Source: Warburgia ugandensis | Lineage: Eukaryota > Streptophyta > Magnoliopsida > Canellales > Canellaceae | NCBI GenBank assembly: GCA_035236585.1 | Contig: CP141138.1 | Location: forward strand, 28,283,437-28,347,436 | DNA length: 64,000 nucleotides | Reading direction: 5' to 3' | Made by a program: the position numbers and the translations under genes | Notes under the pieces: generated by a model | Databases searched by the model: none | Seen by the model: the letters and a program-made list of their open reading frames with translations, nothing else | What the model was told of the DNA's origin: nothing | In this document: one piece after another, positions 12,165-25,009 of the stretch | Layout of the letters: each line of letters opens with the position of its first letter | Numbering within the stretch: position 1 is the first letter of the stretch

Positions 12165-12655
12165 GGTATACAGGTTTCTCAAACAATATCTCCTCTATTT
12201 CATGGTTGACCAACTCTAGATAGGGTTTTAACCTTTACCGTCAGCTTAATCTCCTCTAATTCTTACCATCCAGGTATACTCTCTTGGTCTCCAACATCTA
12301 AACCTTTGAGCTAATAGTAGGAATATAACAAGTTCAATAACAAGCCTATCTCTTAATCATACGCTTATGGTGACTTGAAAAATCTCACCATACTTTTCAA
12401 CCTTGATGGCCCATGAGGATAAATAGTACACACTATATAGGGTTTAGTCCATTGAGATCAAAGTTTTCTAGAAAATTGATGCTTCTTAGAATAATACAAA
12501 AGTATCTTTTGTCTTAGGGTGTAGGACTTTAGTAGGATGTGTCTATCATGATTACTCTTCATGCGGTCCCTGTATAGCTTTGCATACTCATATGCATCTT
12601 TTTATAACTTATCCAATTCATTGAGGTGGATTTTTCATTATTTGGGAGATTCATA
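12165..12655 (-). pseudogene. Athila-like integrase C-terminus
   Basis: Reading the - strand from 12655 downward gives LNELDKL, then KDAYEYAKLYRDRMKSNHDR, then RQKILLYYSKKH, which match the integrase C-terminal region at about 55855-56100 (LNELDVLRKDAYESAWLYKD). A following block (VNHEIEEILFEKPVY near 12200) matches the segment just after integrase in the + strand copy. The N-terminal zinc module and catalytic core are missing: the reading stops at 12655, where gypsy LTR sequence begins. Several stops are present, so the remnant is non-functional. Confidence 0.75.
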
Positions 12656-12835
12656 CGTAAGAACTTATCACATCCCAGAACCTCCAATCACAACCACATA
12701 ACAACGCATTTTACTAAATACATATATTTCCATTACTTCAAATTAAATATACATTGATAATATCTAATAGATCACAAATTAAATTTCAAGTGATAAGGCT
12801 CACTCCTTAGATATTGAAAATCAAAATATTCTATA
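12656..12835 (-). mobile_element. Terminal fragment of a gypsy-type LTR
   Basis: The start, near 12665 (cacatcccagaacctcc), resembles the reverse complement of a gypsy LTR end, as at 17782 (tgtaacatcccaag). No coding sequence is visible. It is probably the distal end of the LTR that continues at 16020-17781 beyond the inserted LINE. The join is inferred from position and orientation only. Confidence 0.45.
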
Positions 12836-12939
12836 ATTACCACTTTGTAGTTGCGTTCACGTCCTCAGCTCAATCAATTAATCCTTCTATGACATGAATC
12901 ACAAACTAACATTCCCTCAACCTAGGGCATCCCCCATAA

Positions 12940-13131
12940 GTGACGCGCTGTATCAAATCCTATGTGCAGTGGCAAATGGGCAAGGGATGCTAGGATGTTC
13001 CCCTAGAAGAGACTTGCTAAATTGAATCTCAGGTGTAGTGAAAAATGGGCAAGGGTTGCTAGAGCGTTCCCTTGGAAGTGATGCACTGCATCAGAACTCA
13101 GGTGTAGTGAAAAGTGGGCATGGGTTCATGC
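12940..13131 (+). repeat. 69-bp tandem repeat in the LINE 5' region
   Basis: Two full units (12940-13008 and 13009-13077) and a partial third (13078-13131) share the cores gtagtgaaaaatgggcaagg and gttccc. The units differ at several bases. Repeats of this kind in a LINE 5' end could be promoter modules, but that function is only a guess. Confidence 0.8.
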
Positions 13132-13199
13132 CATAGAGGTAGAAAAGTGCAAGGGTAAATAGGCTATCTCAAGAGCATAAGATTCATATCTCCACACAA

Positions 13200-14030
13200 A
13201 ATATAGGGACATTGGTATGTAAGAGTCTAGAATTAGTAGATACCATGAAACATAGGAGAGCTAACATTGCTTGTATCTAAGAAACGAAGTGGAAAGGGGC
13301 TAAAATTAGACAAATTAATGGATATAAACTTTTGTAAGTAGGAAAGGATAATAATAGAAATGACATAGAAATAATAGTGAATAAAGAATTAAAGGATAAA
13401 TTTGTGGATCTTAAAAGAACTACTGATAAAATTATAATAATAAACTTGTTCTTAGAGAGTAGTCATAAATGTTATAAGTACATACACACCACATATAGGG
13501 TTGGAAGATATAATCAAGATATAGTTTTGGGTAGATATGAGGAAGTCATGTAAGAAATTCTTCCCATTGAAGGGATAGTTGTAGGGTAGACTTAAATGAC
13601 CATGTAGGAAAAGAAAAGGAAGGATATTATAGGATACATGGAGGGTATGGTATAGAAGAATGAAATGATATGGGGAAAACTATCCTCAATTTTTCCTTGG
13701 CATATAACCTGGTCATTGCAAATACATTCTTTAAGAATAGGGATGAACACTTAATAACCTTTAAAAGTGGACTCCATAAAAGCCAAAGAGACTTTTTTCT
13801 ACTTAATAATACTTAAAGATCAATGTGTAAGGATTGTTAGGTGATACTTGGTGAGAGTTTAACCTCGCACCATAGGTTAGTGGTTATGAATATCTATATT
13901 AAAAGATGGAAGAAAGGAAATGAAATTAATAGGTATCCAAAAACTAAGTGGTGGAACCTAAAAGGAGAGAAAATTACCTCATTAAAAAATAAGTTGGTGG
14001 TAGAAGGAAACTAGAACTATGAAACAGAAG
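13200..14030 (+). pseudogene. LINE endonuclease remnant
   Basis: The reading follows the apurinic/apyrimidinic endonuclease of plant RTE LINEs, which nicks target DNA to prime reverse transcription. Visible landmarks are VDTMKHRRANIACI-ETKWKGA (about 13238-13304), with the glutamate of the ETK motif retained, and later CKDC-VIPGESL then HHRLVVMNI (about 13823-13895), with the conserved His region. The frame is broken by frequent stops and some frameshifts. No full-length protein is possible. Confidence 0.7.
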
Positions 14031-14359
14031 TAAATACCATTTGAACTAATATGGCTAAGTCAATTGAGAAAGTAGAAAAAAATATTGTAGGAGTATTTAA
14101 AGGCAAAAGGCAATTAGTAAAGGAAACATGATGATGGAGTGAAACAATGCAAAAAATTATTAACAAAAAATGGGAGTATTTTAAAGCATGGTAGAAGGCT
14201 AGAGATAATGAAAACTATGCACATTATATGATTGTTAAAACTTTTGCTAATGGAATAGTAAGTGAGTCTAAACTTAAGGCGTATGATGACCTCTATAGTA
14301 GACTAGGATCAAGAGAAGGTGACAAAGATGTGTTTAAACTAGCAAAAATAAGAGAACAA

Positions 14360-15975
14360 AAATGGTAAGGTCTTAGACCATTTAGGTACATTAGAAGTGA
14401 TGATCAAAGAGTACTTGTCAAAGATGACAAGATCAAGCAAAGGTGGAAAACTTACTTTCAAGAATTGTTAAATGACAATGGCTTTGAGAATATTATGATT
14501 GAAAATACTGTAAACCTAAATAACATTGGACATTATAAATATGAATGTAGGATTAGAATACCTAAAGTGAAAGAGGCCTTGAAAAAGATGAAATCAGCAA
14601 AGGCCATGGGGCCCGATGGTAAACCATTAGAGGTTTTGACGCATATGGGAGATACTAGAGTAATTTGGTTGACCAAGTTGTTTAACAAGATTTTAAATCA
14701 AAGAAAATACTGGATGAATGGAGGAAAAGCTCTATTGTACAATTTATAAGAATAAAGGATACATATAGAGCTGCCATTAATTATCTGGGGATCAAACTTA
14801 TGATCCACACTATGAAACTTTTTGAAAGAGTGATTGAAAAGAGGCTACGACACGAGACAAGTGTATTGGAGAACTAGTTTGGTTTCATGCTTCGGAGGTC
14901 TACCATGGAAGCTCTTTTCTTACTTAGATAATTGATAGAGAAATATAGAGAGAGGGGAAAAGACTTCCATATGGTCTTTATTGACTTAGAGAAAGCTTAT
15001 GATAGTCTCTAAAGTGTTAATATGGAGGGAGTTGGGCAAGAAAGGGGTTTCACAAGAGTATATAGTCATAATCAAAGATATGTATGAGGGAGTGGTAACA
15101 AATGTTAAGACCACTAGTGGCCAGATTGGTGATTTTTTTGCCATTGAAGGATTGCACCAAGGATTGGCATTGAGCCCATACCTTTCACTGTTGGTTATGA
15201 ATGAGTTAACAAAACATTTGTTTGAGGAGATTCCATGGTGCATGCTATTTGTAGATGATAGTCTTAATTGATGAGACAGGGGGGAGTAAACATGAACCTA
15301 GAGTTATGGAGAAAAGCATTAGAATGTAAAGCATTTATAATCAATCGAACTAAGATAGCATAGATGGAATACAATTTTAGCAAGGAGAGTAGTAGCGGAA
15401 CACCAGTTAAGATTGATAACCAAGAAATGCATGTAAAAGACCACTTTTAGTACTTAAGATCAATGATTCATGAGAGTGGAGAGATTGAGAGGGAGGTTAC
15501 CCGAGAATCCAAGCGGGTTGCAATAGATGGAGATGTGTATTTGGAGTTTTGTGTGATCGGTAGGTGCAACTCAAACTAAAAGAAATAATTCTATAGGATG
15601 GCCATAAGGCCAGCCCTGTTCTATGGATCAGAGTGTTGGGTAGTTAAGGATCATGTTCATAGGATGAGCGTTGTGGAAATGAGGATGTGGAGATGGATGA
15701 GTGACAACACAAGAAAGGATAAATTAGGAATGAAAACATTAGAGGAAATGTAGGGTAGCACAAATAGGTAACAAGATGAGGGAGATTAGACTTAGATGGT
15801 TTGGACATGTCCAAAGGAGACCCAAAAAGGAGTGAGGCAATTCAAGTAAGGGGTTCCAAAAGGGCAAGGGGAAGGCCCAAAAGAACGTAGATAGAAGTGG
15901 TGAGAAAAGATTTAAAAACTTTGAGACTAAATGAAGCCATGGTACTTAATAGAGGGGAATGGAGGAATAAGACCG
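14360..15975 (+). pseudogene. LINE reverse transcriptase remnant
   Basis: The RTE reverse transcriptase is readable in pieces. VKEALKKMKSAKAMGPDG lies at about 14565-14620, FIDLEKAYDSL near 14976-15010, GLHQGLALSPYLSLLV at about 15148-15200 and CMLFVDD at 15239-15259. The last is the catalytic motif (usually F-A-D-D), and both aspartates are retained. A C-terminal stretch (RPALFYGSECWVVKDH near 15612-15660, then MRMWRWMSDNTRKDKLG) is typical of the clade. Stops follow the catalytic motif directly. The protein would have copied LINE RNA at the nick site. Confidence 0.85.
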
Positions 15976-16019
15976 ACCCTTAATTAGGATAAGATCTTAA
16001 TGATGATAATGATGATGTA

Positions 16020-17781
16020 TAGTTACATGTATGCTTAAATTTAACAGTAACTTCAACTCTAGCATAGTTAACTTAATACTTGAAAAATCTAGAAAACTAT
16101 TCAAAATACAACTCTTAAGTAAAACCTCCATCAGTGAATCAAAACACAATAAGAGATGCTTTGATGAGAAAAATAATCAAGGTTTTGCAAATATGCTCAT
16201 CAAATCATGCAATACCTGTACATACATACAAGTGACCCTTTTAGTCCTATTGTGAGGACACAAGTACACCTATCACACTAGTGAAGACCTCACTATCACA
16301 TCACAATACTGTCTAGTGCTCCTGGACAAGGCCAACACTCTTGGACATCAACAACACTCTTGGACCATGATCTGAAACTCTTGAACCATCATTAGGCCTT
16401 AAAACTACTCAGTAAACACATGCCTTAAGGTCCACCTATTTGAGCCACTATCGAGTGATTTTTCCCTAAAATCAAATCAAAACCTCATAGACCTTACAGT
16501 TACTCTAAGAGTGTCTTCCTTAAAACATCCAAACAAATTGGTAAATCACTTTGTAAATCAAGTGTAACTTGATGTATAGAAAGGTTCAAGTTTACACAGT
16601 TTCATCCATAAGTAAAAATTCTCAAATGATTTCAAAATGTAGGGTTTTCCATATATAGTGCCATGATTCATGCCTCATCACAGTTTCAAAACTAAAGTCT
16701 TAAGTCATTCATTCACATTCAATTGGTAATTCACTTTAGATTCAAAAGTAGGATTCCCAAATCCATTTAATAAACAATACGAGTCAAATCATTCATGCTT
16801 TGCTCATAGCTCATGACTATTGGATTCACATTCATTTGATAATGCACTTTATATTCAAAAGCAAGCATCGTAACTTTATTTTAAGAAACTACAATAGTTT
16901 AGTCATTCATACATTATTCATGACTCAAGATTATTTACTCTCTTATGTATAATCCGATGCTTTCTTTTGTTTCACATAAGTCAACTATATATATTCAACT
17001 TTAATGGTTATATATATGACAAACTATAAACACATATAATGAAGTGAATTGTAATATGATGAATGGTAAAGTATCTATTAATAATAGTAAACATCTTATC
17101 CAAGTTGTATCTTAGCTGAGGTCCTTGAGGAATGTGAGATTGAAGTTCTCAGTTTATTATTTGATCTTTCTTTCATGCTATACTCTAGTTTATCTATTAT
17201 TCTCAAATACAGCTAAGTGAAATGGAGTTACTTCTTCTCATGTTATTCATGTATTTAGTTTATATTATGTCTACTAGCCACTAACTACTTTATATTCAAT
17301 GAGGTACACTACATGTGCTATTAACATCCTTGTCCATTGACAACTAGTTTCTTTTATAACTGGTTTGACGTCATCTATACACTTTTTTGAGTTAAAGTAC
17401 AATGAGTTTACGACCCAACACTCACTCGAGTTGGATGGGATTCTATCTTGTGGAAAGGTGAGTTTTCCCATGCATGATCCTACTAGTCTTGCAGGGATAG
17501 TTTTTCATTAAGTCATGCTGAGTCCATGTTGAACACTTCCTTATGGTTCTCTAAGATGGAACTCCATTGTTCTTAACTTGAATGATAGTGCATTTATATT
17601 GCTTCCTATTTTAAGTTAATAATAGACTTTCTAAGTCTAGTTAGAATCTAAAGCTCTCAGTTTATTCCTACTAGCACAATAGTATCCTAAGTGATCTAGG
17701 GCTATACGATGTTTTAAAGTGCTGCAATGTCCATTATATATAGGTATATGTATATAAGTTTTAGTCTAACAGGGTATTTCT
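16020..17781 (-). mobile_element. Gypsy-type LTR segment, no coding capacity
   Basis: AT-rich sequence without significant ORFs. A repeated cactcttggac motif at about 16322-16376 and the run of short direct repeats around it resemble the variable middle of gypsy LTRs such as 7560-7800. Together with 12656-12835 and 22657-24942 it may be one LTR split by two later insertions (the LINE and the 17782-22656 LTR). The assignment rests on style and position; no second copy exists in the window. Confidence 0.4.
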
Positions 17782-18299
17782 GTAACATCCCAAGTTTTTC
17801 AAGCCTTTATTGATTTTAAGTTGGAAAGCAGCAAAAATTTCCTTGTTCTAGAAAACATGATTAGAGTGATAATATATATGTAATTTTGAGAAATTCATTA
17901 ACTTCTTTCCTAGAGTTATTGTAAAACCTCCACATATATGTCACCTATACTGTCACAAGTCAGGTCACATAGTCCATTCAATAATTAGAACAATTTATAT
18001 TATAGTCATCCAATGTGTCAACAGAAATTCAAGTTATATACAATACCCAAAATGAAATCAATGCATGGATTTTATCAAAAGAAACTACTCTAAAAGCATA
18101 TTCTCCTCACATCTCAACCGATCCATGTATTTTTTCCTTCTCTATGGCTCTCGTGCTTGAGCTACCTGGTGTATCACTTGAAATTTTTGGTTGTGGAGGT
18201 CAGCAAAAACAATAGCTCACAATAGGGTGAAAAACTAATACAAGCCGAAGCACTTAAAATAGAGCATGCAATAGCATAAATATAAGTGTATGTCTATCC

Positions 18300-18300
<1 letters not shown>

Positions 18301-18356
<56 letters not shown>
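18301..18356. repeat. (CATA)n/(TA)n microsatellite
   Basis: About nine CATA units followed by about ten TA units. Simple sequence; the short ORF across it is an artefact. Confidence 0.95.
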
Positions 18357-19324
18357 GTTTTTGAAAAGCATGATCTACACATGTGCAAAAGATCTGCAAA
18401 GACTAATGATTTCAAATCATCCATAAGTTTGAAAGTAACTAGCAAATCTATTAAATCAAATCTCTCAAATCAGTGTGCTCAAAACAAATGATGTCGAGGA
18501 GGCATAGCCCTCAATTTACAATGCACAAATCCATGCCCACCTCGCTGCGGAAAACTCATCACTCCATATCATAGTGGCATATAGTCCTACCAATAGGGAC
18601 ACATTTGTGGCATATAGTCCTATAGCCATGGACCATTGATCTCAACTCTTGAGGATGACCAACATGCCCAGCATACTAACAACACACAAACACCTATGCT
18701 TATAGGGCCCTATTGTCTTCCACTGGTGACTAGTGTGACCTCTACATTTGCATATGGATACCCTCACAAACCATGATTTGTCAGACCTCATGAGGGCTAC
18801 TCCATTGCAACTTAGAGCACTTTCCCATGGAAAGGTACTCCTATTGCCCACCATCTCCATCGCAGGGCTAGTATCAATCTTATCTTATAGGTCAGTAGCC
18901 AACTACACCTCCTAGCATAGGTTCTTCGAAACTTACAACGGCATGTAGAATGCTTGCCTCTAGACCTTACTATAGCTGTAGGTGTGCAAGCCTCCGAGTC
19001 TCATGGTGTATAGCACCTGTCGAGTGATTCAAGACTTAGGACACCTCAAGAGTGACTATTCAAACCATCTATAAAATCTATATCCACAAGGACTTATAGC
19101 TACCTGTAGAGCACCTGCCTAAGCATCAACTACTCCTCATCCATAAGGACTTAAGACAACTAATAGAGTGCCTACCAAAAGCATCAATGAAACCAAAATT
19201 TGTGGATCATAAAAATCCATATCTCATGGCTCACCAACACACCTGTGGAACTTGCCAAGTATCGATGAAAACAATGTCTTGAGGCCCTTGGAAAAATTCA
19301 TGAATCCATCGATCCAAATCAAGG

Positions 19325-19420
19325 ATAAAAATCTAAATCCATGATATGATGGTGTGTTATGCACCTGTATCCATAAAAATCTAAATCCATGATATGATGG
19401 TGTGTTATGCACCTGTATCT
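19325..19420. repeat. Perfect 48-bp tandem duplication
   Basis: Units 19325-19372 and 19373-19420 both read ataaaaatctaaatccatga... and end ctgtatc. They differ only at the last base. The near identity implies a recent event within an otherwise decayed LTR. Confidence 0.95.
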
Positions 19421-19859
19421 TGTCTTGATAGTGTTAGATACTGTATTAATCCCATTATTAACTTATAGTGAAATCACTTAGATGATGTTGTTCTCTTCAT
19501 GGTGTTTAAGGGCTAGATGCCTTTTAATAGAAACACTTATCTTTATTTTCACTTCTAGTGATTTTGTACCTAAGACTCAATGGTCTTTCTTTGATTAGTG
19601 ATCCATTTACCTCAACTTAGGTCATACATTTCATGTATTATTCTTTGGTTATGTCCCTAACTTAGACTCTAGTCCTATCTACTTGATGTTGCATAGCATT
19701 GGGAAGCCTCTTCTTATAGTTCTCAAGTACCATGTCCTCCTATTTTACCTCATGGATTCTTAGTATACCTGTGAGTTAGTGGTAATAGGTAGCCTAACTT
19801 AGTTTTTCTTTTCCTAAGCATGACTAAGCATACATGTTATGATAGACTATAGTATAATA

Positions 19860-20115
19860 GATTATGACAGAAGAGATTAAGTCCGATATGACTAAGGTAT
19901 AGGAAACCATGTAGCAGAAGACTAAGGTACAAGAGGGTTGTCCATAAAAGACTAAGTCATAGGAAACTATATCTCAAGAGAGTAAGGGACAAATGGCTTA
20001 ATCATAAAGAGTTAAGTTATAGGAAAAAATATTTCATAGAAAACTAATGTACATATGGCTTGATTACTTGAGACTAAGTTATTAGTAAACTATGTTATTG
20101 GGTACTAAGGGATAG
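19860..20115. repeat. Degenerate 60-bp tandem array in the long LTR
   Basis: The motif gactaaggtataggaaac recurs at 19890, 19950 (gactaagtcataggaaac), 20010 (agttaagttataggaaa) and 20072 (gactaagttattagtaaac), a spacing of 60-62 bp. A half-unit related sequence (actaaggtacaag) lies between successive copies, so the underlying period may be about 30 bp. More decayed copies may continue to about 20210. Confidence 0.8.
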
Positions 20116-22025
20116 CAGTTGCATCATTCTTCTAAGGAAAGGGGTCAGAGATTAAAACCTAAGAAGCTAAGTCTTATGGGATTGAGGCATAGGTATCTAA
20201 GTCGTAGGTGGCTAGACTAGGTGTTTTTGTACATGAGTTTTATCTATGGAAACTAGCTTAGAAGTCTAAGCGCTTAAAGTTCTAGCATGGAGATGATCAA
20301 CATTTCCTGTTTCTAGATTAGACATCCTAAGGCCCTCCCTTATATAAGGATAGATTTTACACATATCGCTACTACAAGCAATGGTTATGACTAGCATGTC
20401 ACCCAACCAACCAAATGGTTACACCTTTTCTCATTTTTTTTATCATAAACAAGCCTTGGCATTCATAACTTCCAGCATAGTGCTGAAACTAGTCCAAATT
20501 CCAGTAGTTGAAATTTGGTTGATGCCCAAGTTCCAGCTTAGGTATACCTCCTATGTATGAAACCACTACCCAAATTTCTTAGTGGGATGCAATCCTAAGT
20601 CGGAAATTGAGTTTCCAAAGTTCCTATAACAATCTACCCATCCTCCCCCCCACAGTTTTTTACTCCATAATGAACTTTGATTTAGAGTTTTCAAGGAAGA
20701 AATCAAGGTACAATTTCCTGCACAAATAAAATAGGAACCGTGGGTACTGGTTTGCTGCATAATGGATCCAAAACGAGTTACAATTTCTTGATGAGGTGAT
20801 GTTCCATTAACACTGGTTCAATTAGGACTCCTGGGCATTCATCTTACACCAACAGAGGAGGCTTACGAGTGACTTACCCTGCATCATCTTCTTGAATGCA
20901 TCATGTAGGGAACATGCTGTAAGTGTCCCTGCTGGAGCCCTCGAATCAGCACAAAATCATAAATTTCATGACGTAATGTTCTACTAAATTTAAAGATCTG
21001 ATATATTGCTTGAAGACCCAGTTTCCAGATTTCCAAAATTTGAGCTTGAGATGGGAATTTTTGGATTGGAATTGAGAGCCATCTACTGCCCGTAGGCAGG
21101 AAAAATGGAGCGCCCTGTCCCTCTTCCATCTTCCCCGGTCAGGAACTCCATGAAAGTTCCACAAAACTCTATTTTAATGCATCTATATTGATCCTAGAGA
21201 CAAAGGAAAAGAACCCAAAAAAATTCCCATAGAGAGGTAGATAACAGGGGGTTCCTAGCATGAGAGTCATTCCCTGTTCACTATCTCTGCATGCAGTCAG
21301 GAAGACAGTGTGTCTTGACCAAGCTCCTATAGAGTTTAACCCAATAAGGAAATGATTTTTGAATCAAACATGCATGCTGTAGAACATGTAATTACATTCA
21401 CGCAATGAAAACAATAGAGATTAAGCCAAAAGTTAACAGCATAAAAGAATTTTTTTCGTAAAAACACTAGCTATTGGTTTAGCTACTAGAACCCAGAACT
21501 TTGGCAGTTTTTAATGAAAAGATCACGCGATTGTTAGCTTGGCTAAACCAAGCTTCTATTAGTGAATCATCCTATGAATATCCCCCACCAGGTTCAGGGG
21601 TCTACTCCCCGCTCTTTGCGTGGAGCTTCTCTCAGGCAAGCATCCTCACCTCCAGCTCTCTCTCTCTCACTTTCCAAACTCCTTGCTTCCTTCTTCCCTT
21701 CCAATCCTGTCTTCCACACACTGTACCCACTTCCTAGATCAGTTTCCCCTCCAAAAATCTTCTCGCTGTGTTGCAGAGAGTTCACCTATGTGAACCCCTC
21801 TCAGACAAGTTCTTCACTGGCTCAAGATCGCCCAGCACCTTCCAAGGTCTATTTCTCCCTCTCCTTTTGATCTTCAGTCCACCACTCACTCACTCACCTC
21901 CTCATCACCCACCTCGTCTTCCTTACGGCTTTCTCCACTGGCTCTGCAAACTCCCACTCTTCCCTACTTACTAGTCTTCTCACTCAGTTAATGGCTGGGA
22001 AAATTTCCAGCCAAGTTCTTTTATC

Positions 22026-22033
22026 ATTTTATA
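22026..22033 (-). promoter_or_regulatory. Putative TATA box of the long LTR
   Basis: TATAAAAT on the - strand, within a context followed downstream by a purine-rich leader. Similar boxes occur in the other gypsy LTRs of the window (50518 and 63065). Position and sequence only; no transcription start evidence. Confidence 0.45.
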
Positions 22034-22656
22034 CTTGGGCAAATGTTGCATGTGATGAATAGGACAGGTGGTCCAATGGGGTTAGCCAGCTGTCCTGAGG
22101 ATATGTTCCCGCATGGGTGGCTGGGTCTTCCCCATCTAGCCAACTAGTCCATTTCATTTAATTCCCATAAAACCCCTAATTTTGCCTAAATTTCTCAATT
22201 GCAACTTGGTTAGGGCAATTTTACAATTGTACCTTAGCTAGCAACAAAATTGACTTTTCATTTCTTGTTAATTTTCTTGGAATTTCTCTTTGGCCTTTGA
22301 ATTGGGATTAATCTAAAACTTTCCTTTCCTAATTAACCTAAAAATTCCACATTCTAATGCTATTTTAAATTATAATTATCTTTTCAAAAACATTACTTAA
22401 ATTACTTAATATTATCTTTAACTCTCCTTCTATCTTGGAAAATTATTTCTAATTTTTTAGATTACCCTAACAATCTTCTGTGGTTGTTATCCTAATGTAA
22501 TTCCTTAATGCACTCACTAAATTTTCCTGTTAATGGTTAAGCCATATACTTAATAATAATAAAAAATTACCCTTTTTTTGTAGATGCATTGATTTATTTA
22601 TTGGAATTGAATATTTACAAGTATTACAATTTCATACTCTTTTGTTTGGGGCATCA

Positions 22657-24942
22657 TAAGTAGGGCAATATTGGCATTTTCAAGTTTAAGTTCAATCATT
22701 CAATTCATGATTTCAATGACACAGAATGTATCACTAAATATCAACTATGTTTTCACTTTTTCATAATTTTGTAATAAAATACAATACACATGTAAATCAT
22801 CATCTGAATAAATTCATTGTATCAAAACATACTAGTTTTTAATCTTTCCAAGATTGCAAATCTTAATCCACCTATCTCTACTTGAATGCTTTAGATTCCT
22901 TGACACAAATAACTATCTTGTTTGCAAACAAACTAACCATCAATCACACATCTGTAACAACATAATTACACATCAAGATCCATGATCTAGGTTCTCTTTT
23001 AATTTTCTAAGGTCTAGAATTTACCCTAGGCTAGTGTTTGGTAATGGTCGGTACAAGGCAATGTCATCCTACTCATCCACAGCAGTGATCATGTTTTGTT
23101 AACTTTTGGTTATTAATCTATTATTAATCTAATGATCAATGCTTACTAGATTACCAAATCCACATTGTTGATCATTGATTGATGGTCCACATCTTCTTTC
23201 TATACATCCAAAAATTACTAACCCATGGGATTACAAGTTAATTTCACAGATTAGGAGCCATAAACTCTTGAATCACTACCTGATCCAATTTTAGACTGTC
23301 AAATTTAGGGTTCATGCACTTTTGATGGTCATACATGTTTAAGTTTTAGGCTTCTAGTCAATCCAACAATTGGATCATGGTTGTTATCATGAGAATAGAA
23401 ATTAATAGGTTTGACATTTGTGTACTTGATAGAAATTCGACAGTTCACAGCTGTTGAGATCTTGAATTGGTGAATTAACTGTTGGATCAAAGGTTATGGG
23501 TCTAAATTGGTTGATTAGATAATCTTAGGAACTAGATGTAACCTACAAGATCTTAATTATGTTCAATTATCCATAAAATATTTAATGATTTTATGATTTA
23601 CAATGCACTTTATGTTCAATTTGAAAATTGATGTAACTTGGAGAAGATCTTTAGTGGTCTTACCTGAAATCACATTGATCCTTATCAAACTGATCATTAG
23701 GAACATCAAATCATTGCTGGATGGTCATGGATTAGCTCGTTCATGGTCATCTAGTACTGTTGTGCCCAGATCTGCATTAGATCAACCCTGATCATGGATC
23801 TTCTTGAGGGGTTTTGTTCGTTGCATCAATTTAAACATGATGAATGGCACTAATCTTTGATCTAGGTCATTTTGGTTATCGTGTGTTCCTATACCTAGTC
23901 ACTGTTCATAGTTGTTGGGTTCTATCGTTGGTGACGGAGAGAAGGGGAAAAGTGAAGTTGGGGGAAGAGGGAACGAGGAAGGAGGAAGGAGAGGAAAAAG
24001 AGGCTAACACTTGCAGGTTTTGGGTTGCTTACCTTGTACACACCCTATCCAACAAAACCCCCTACTAGTTAATGATCTGAGAGCCAGCAACCATCTTGGG
24101 GGTTTGTTGGTGAAGGAGGGAGAGTAGATGATGGTGATGATTGCTAGCCCTATCTTGATCATGGCTTGTCATCCGATCATTGAGGGAAACAGAGGAGAAG
24201 ATAAAGAATGGGAAAAGATATATGGGTTTGGTTTGCTTTCTGGTCCAGTTGACTCGAGGGATGGTGTGTATGGTGTCATTTGTGGGCTGGCTCAAGCGAT
24301 TTCCACGTGCGCACTAGTGGTTGTCACAAACAGTCGATTTGGGCTATGCTCACAAGGAGAGGTAACATGGTGGGGAACAAAGTGTTTTTGATATGGAGTT
24401 TTCCAAGTAACGTTGGAGAAGGGAATGCACTGGAGGAGAAAGGGTTTTCTTTGCACCAGTGTTGGTGAAGTTAAGAGGGCTTTGAACGGAGGGAGGTTAC
24501 TAGTGGAAGAAGGGGGGAGAAAGGGTTTCTATTGGGTTTTAGGTTAGTAAGAGGGGGATGCCAATATCGATATGGCTCTTCTATTTTACTAAAATACCCT
24601 CTATATTCGAAACATCATAACTACTTCATTTGAACCTTGTTTCTCTTGAAATTATTGTTGCTAGAATTCTCTCAATGAGTACATTCAAATATTGAGGTTT
24701 TGAGGGTCAAATAGGTGTCTTTGGAAAGCTCATTTTGCACAAAACTCAAAATTCAGGACTCTTCCCTTAGCTTGGATTTTTTTCTTTTTCCAATCCCATG
24801 GATAGTTCATCTACCATCCTTTACTTAGCATCAATCCTTAGTTGATGCACTATACCTAAGCTTCATTCTAGCTCATTTTCCTCACACTCTATTCAACGTT
24901 TTATAAATTGTGTTCATGATAACGAATGAGGGGTGTAAGGAA
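22657..24942 (-). mobile_element. First part of a gypsy-type LTR
   Basis: No real ORF. On the - strand the stretch 24780-24560 has the same arrangement as the LTR at 50229 (a gene-poor block with a ggtattttrrtaaaat motif, then ggcatccc), and it starts near 24942 with cttacaccccTCA, comparable to tgtaacacccct at 62478. It ends where the 4.9-kb LTR begins. It may be the start of the LTR that resumes at 17781. The family call is moderate and the exact ends are uncertain. Confidence 0.5.
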
Positions 24943-25009
24943 ATTAAAAAAAAAAAACCCTATTTTTTGTAATTGTAATTGTTTATTCATTTTAAATGAA
25001 TATTTATGT

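Larger units (their letters stand above)
12836..16019 (+). mobile_element. RTE-type non-LTR retrotransposon (LINE), degenerate
   Basis: The element encodes remnants of an AP-endonuclease (about 13200-14030) followed by a reverse transcriptase (about 14360-15970). It ends in a short tail of TGATGA-type repeats (taatgatgataatgatgatg, 15999-16018), characteristic of RTE-clade LINEs rather than a poly-A tail. A possible target duplication is tataattac just left of 12840 and tatagttac at 16019-16027. The 5' edge is therefore uncertain. Orientation is opposite to the surrounding LTR sequence. Confidence 0.75.
17782..22656 (-). mobile_element. Long gypsy-type LTR (about 4.9 kb)
   Basis: On the - strand the segment would start TGATGCCCCAAAC (at 22656) and end CTTGGGATGTTACA (at 17782), so the two ends form the short imperfect inverted repeat normal for LTRs. 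There is a TATA-like box near the start-proximal third and a purine-rich transcribed leader (pyrimidine-rich on +) at 21640-21960. No PBS, PPT or coding sequence was found, so it looks like a solo LTR. Its flanks (atttc and taagt) do not form a target duplication, which leaves the boundaries tentative. Confidence 0.5.

Noticed and set aside
19200..20210. Possible CRISPR-like array
   Set aside because: Eukaryotic context, degenerate units, no unique spacers of constant length; it is a tandem repeat inside an LTR.
21501..21974. Overlapping ORFs of 78-102 codons
   Set aside because: CT-rich transcribed leader of the long LTR; no family resemblance.
23603..24468. Cluster of short ORFs (62-87 codons) that could be a host gene
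   Set aside because: Overlapping frames on both strands, no recognisable domain, and the surrounding sequence has the layout of a gypsy LTR.
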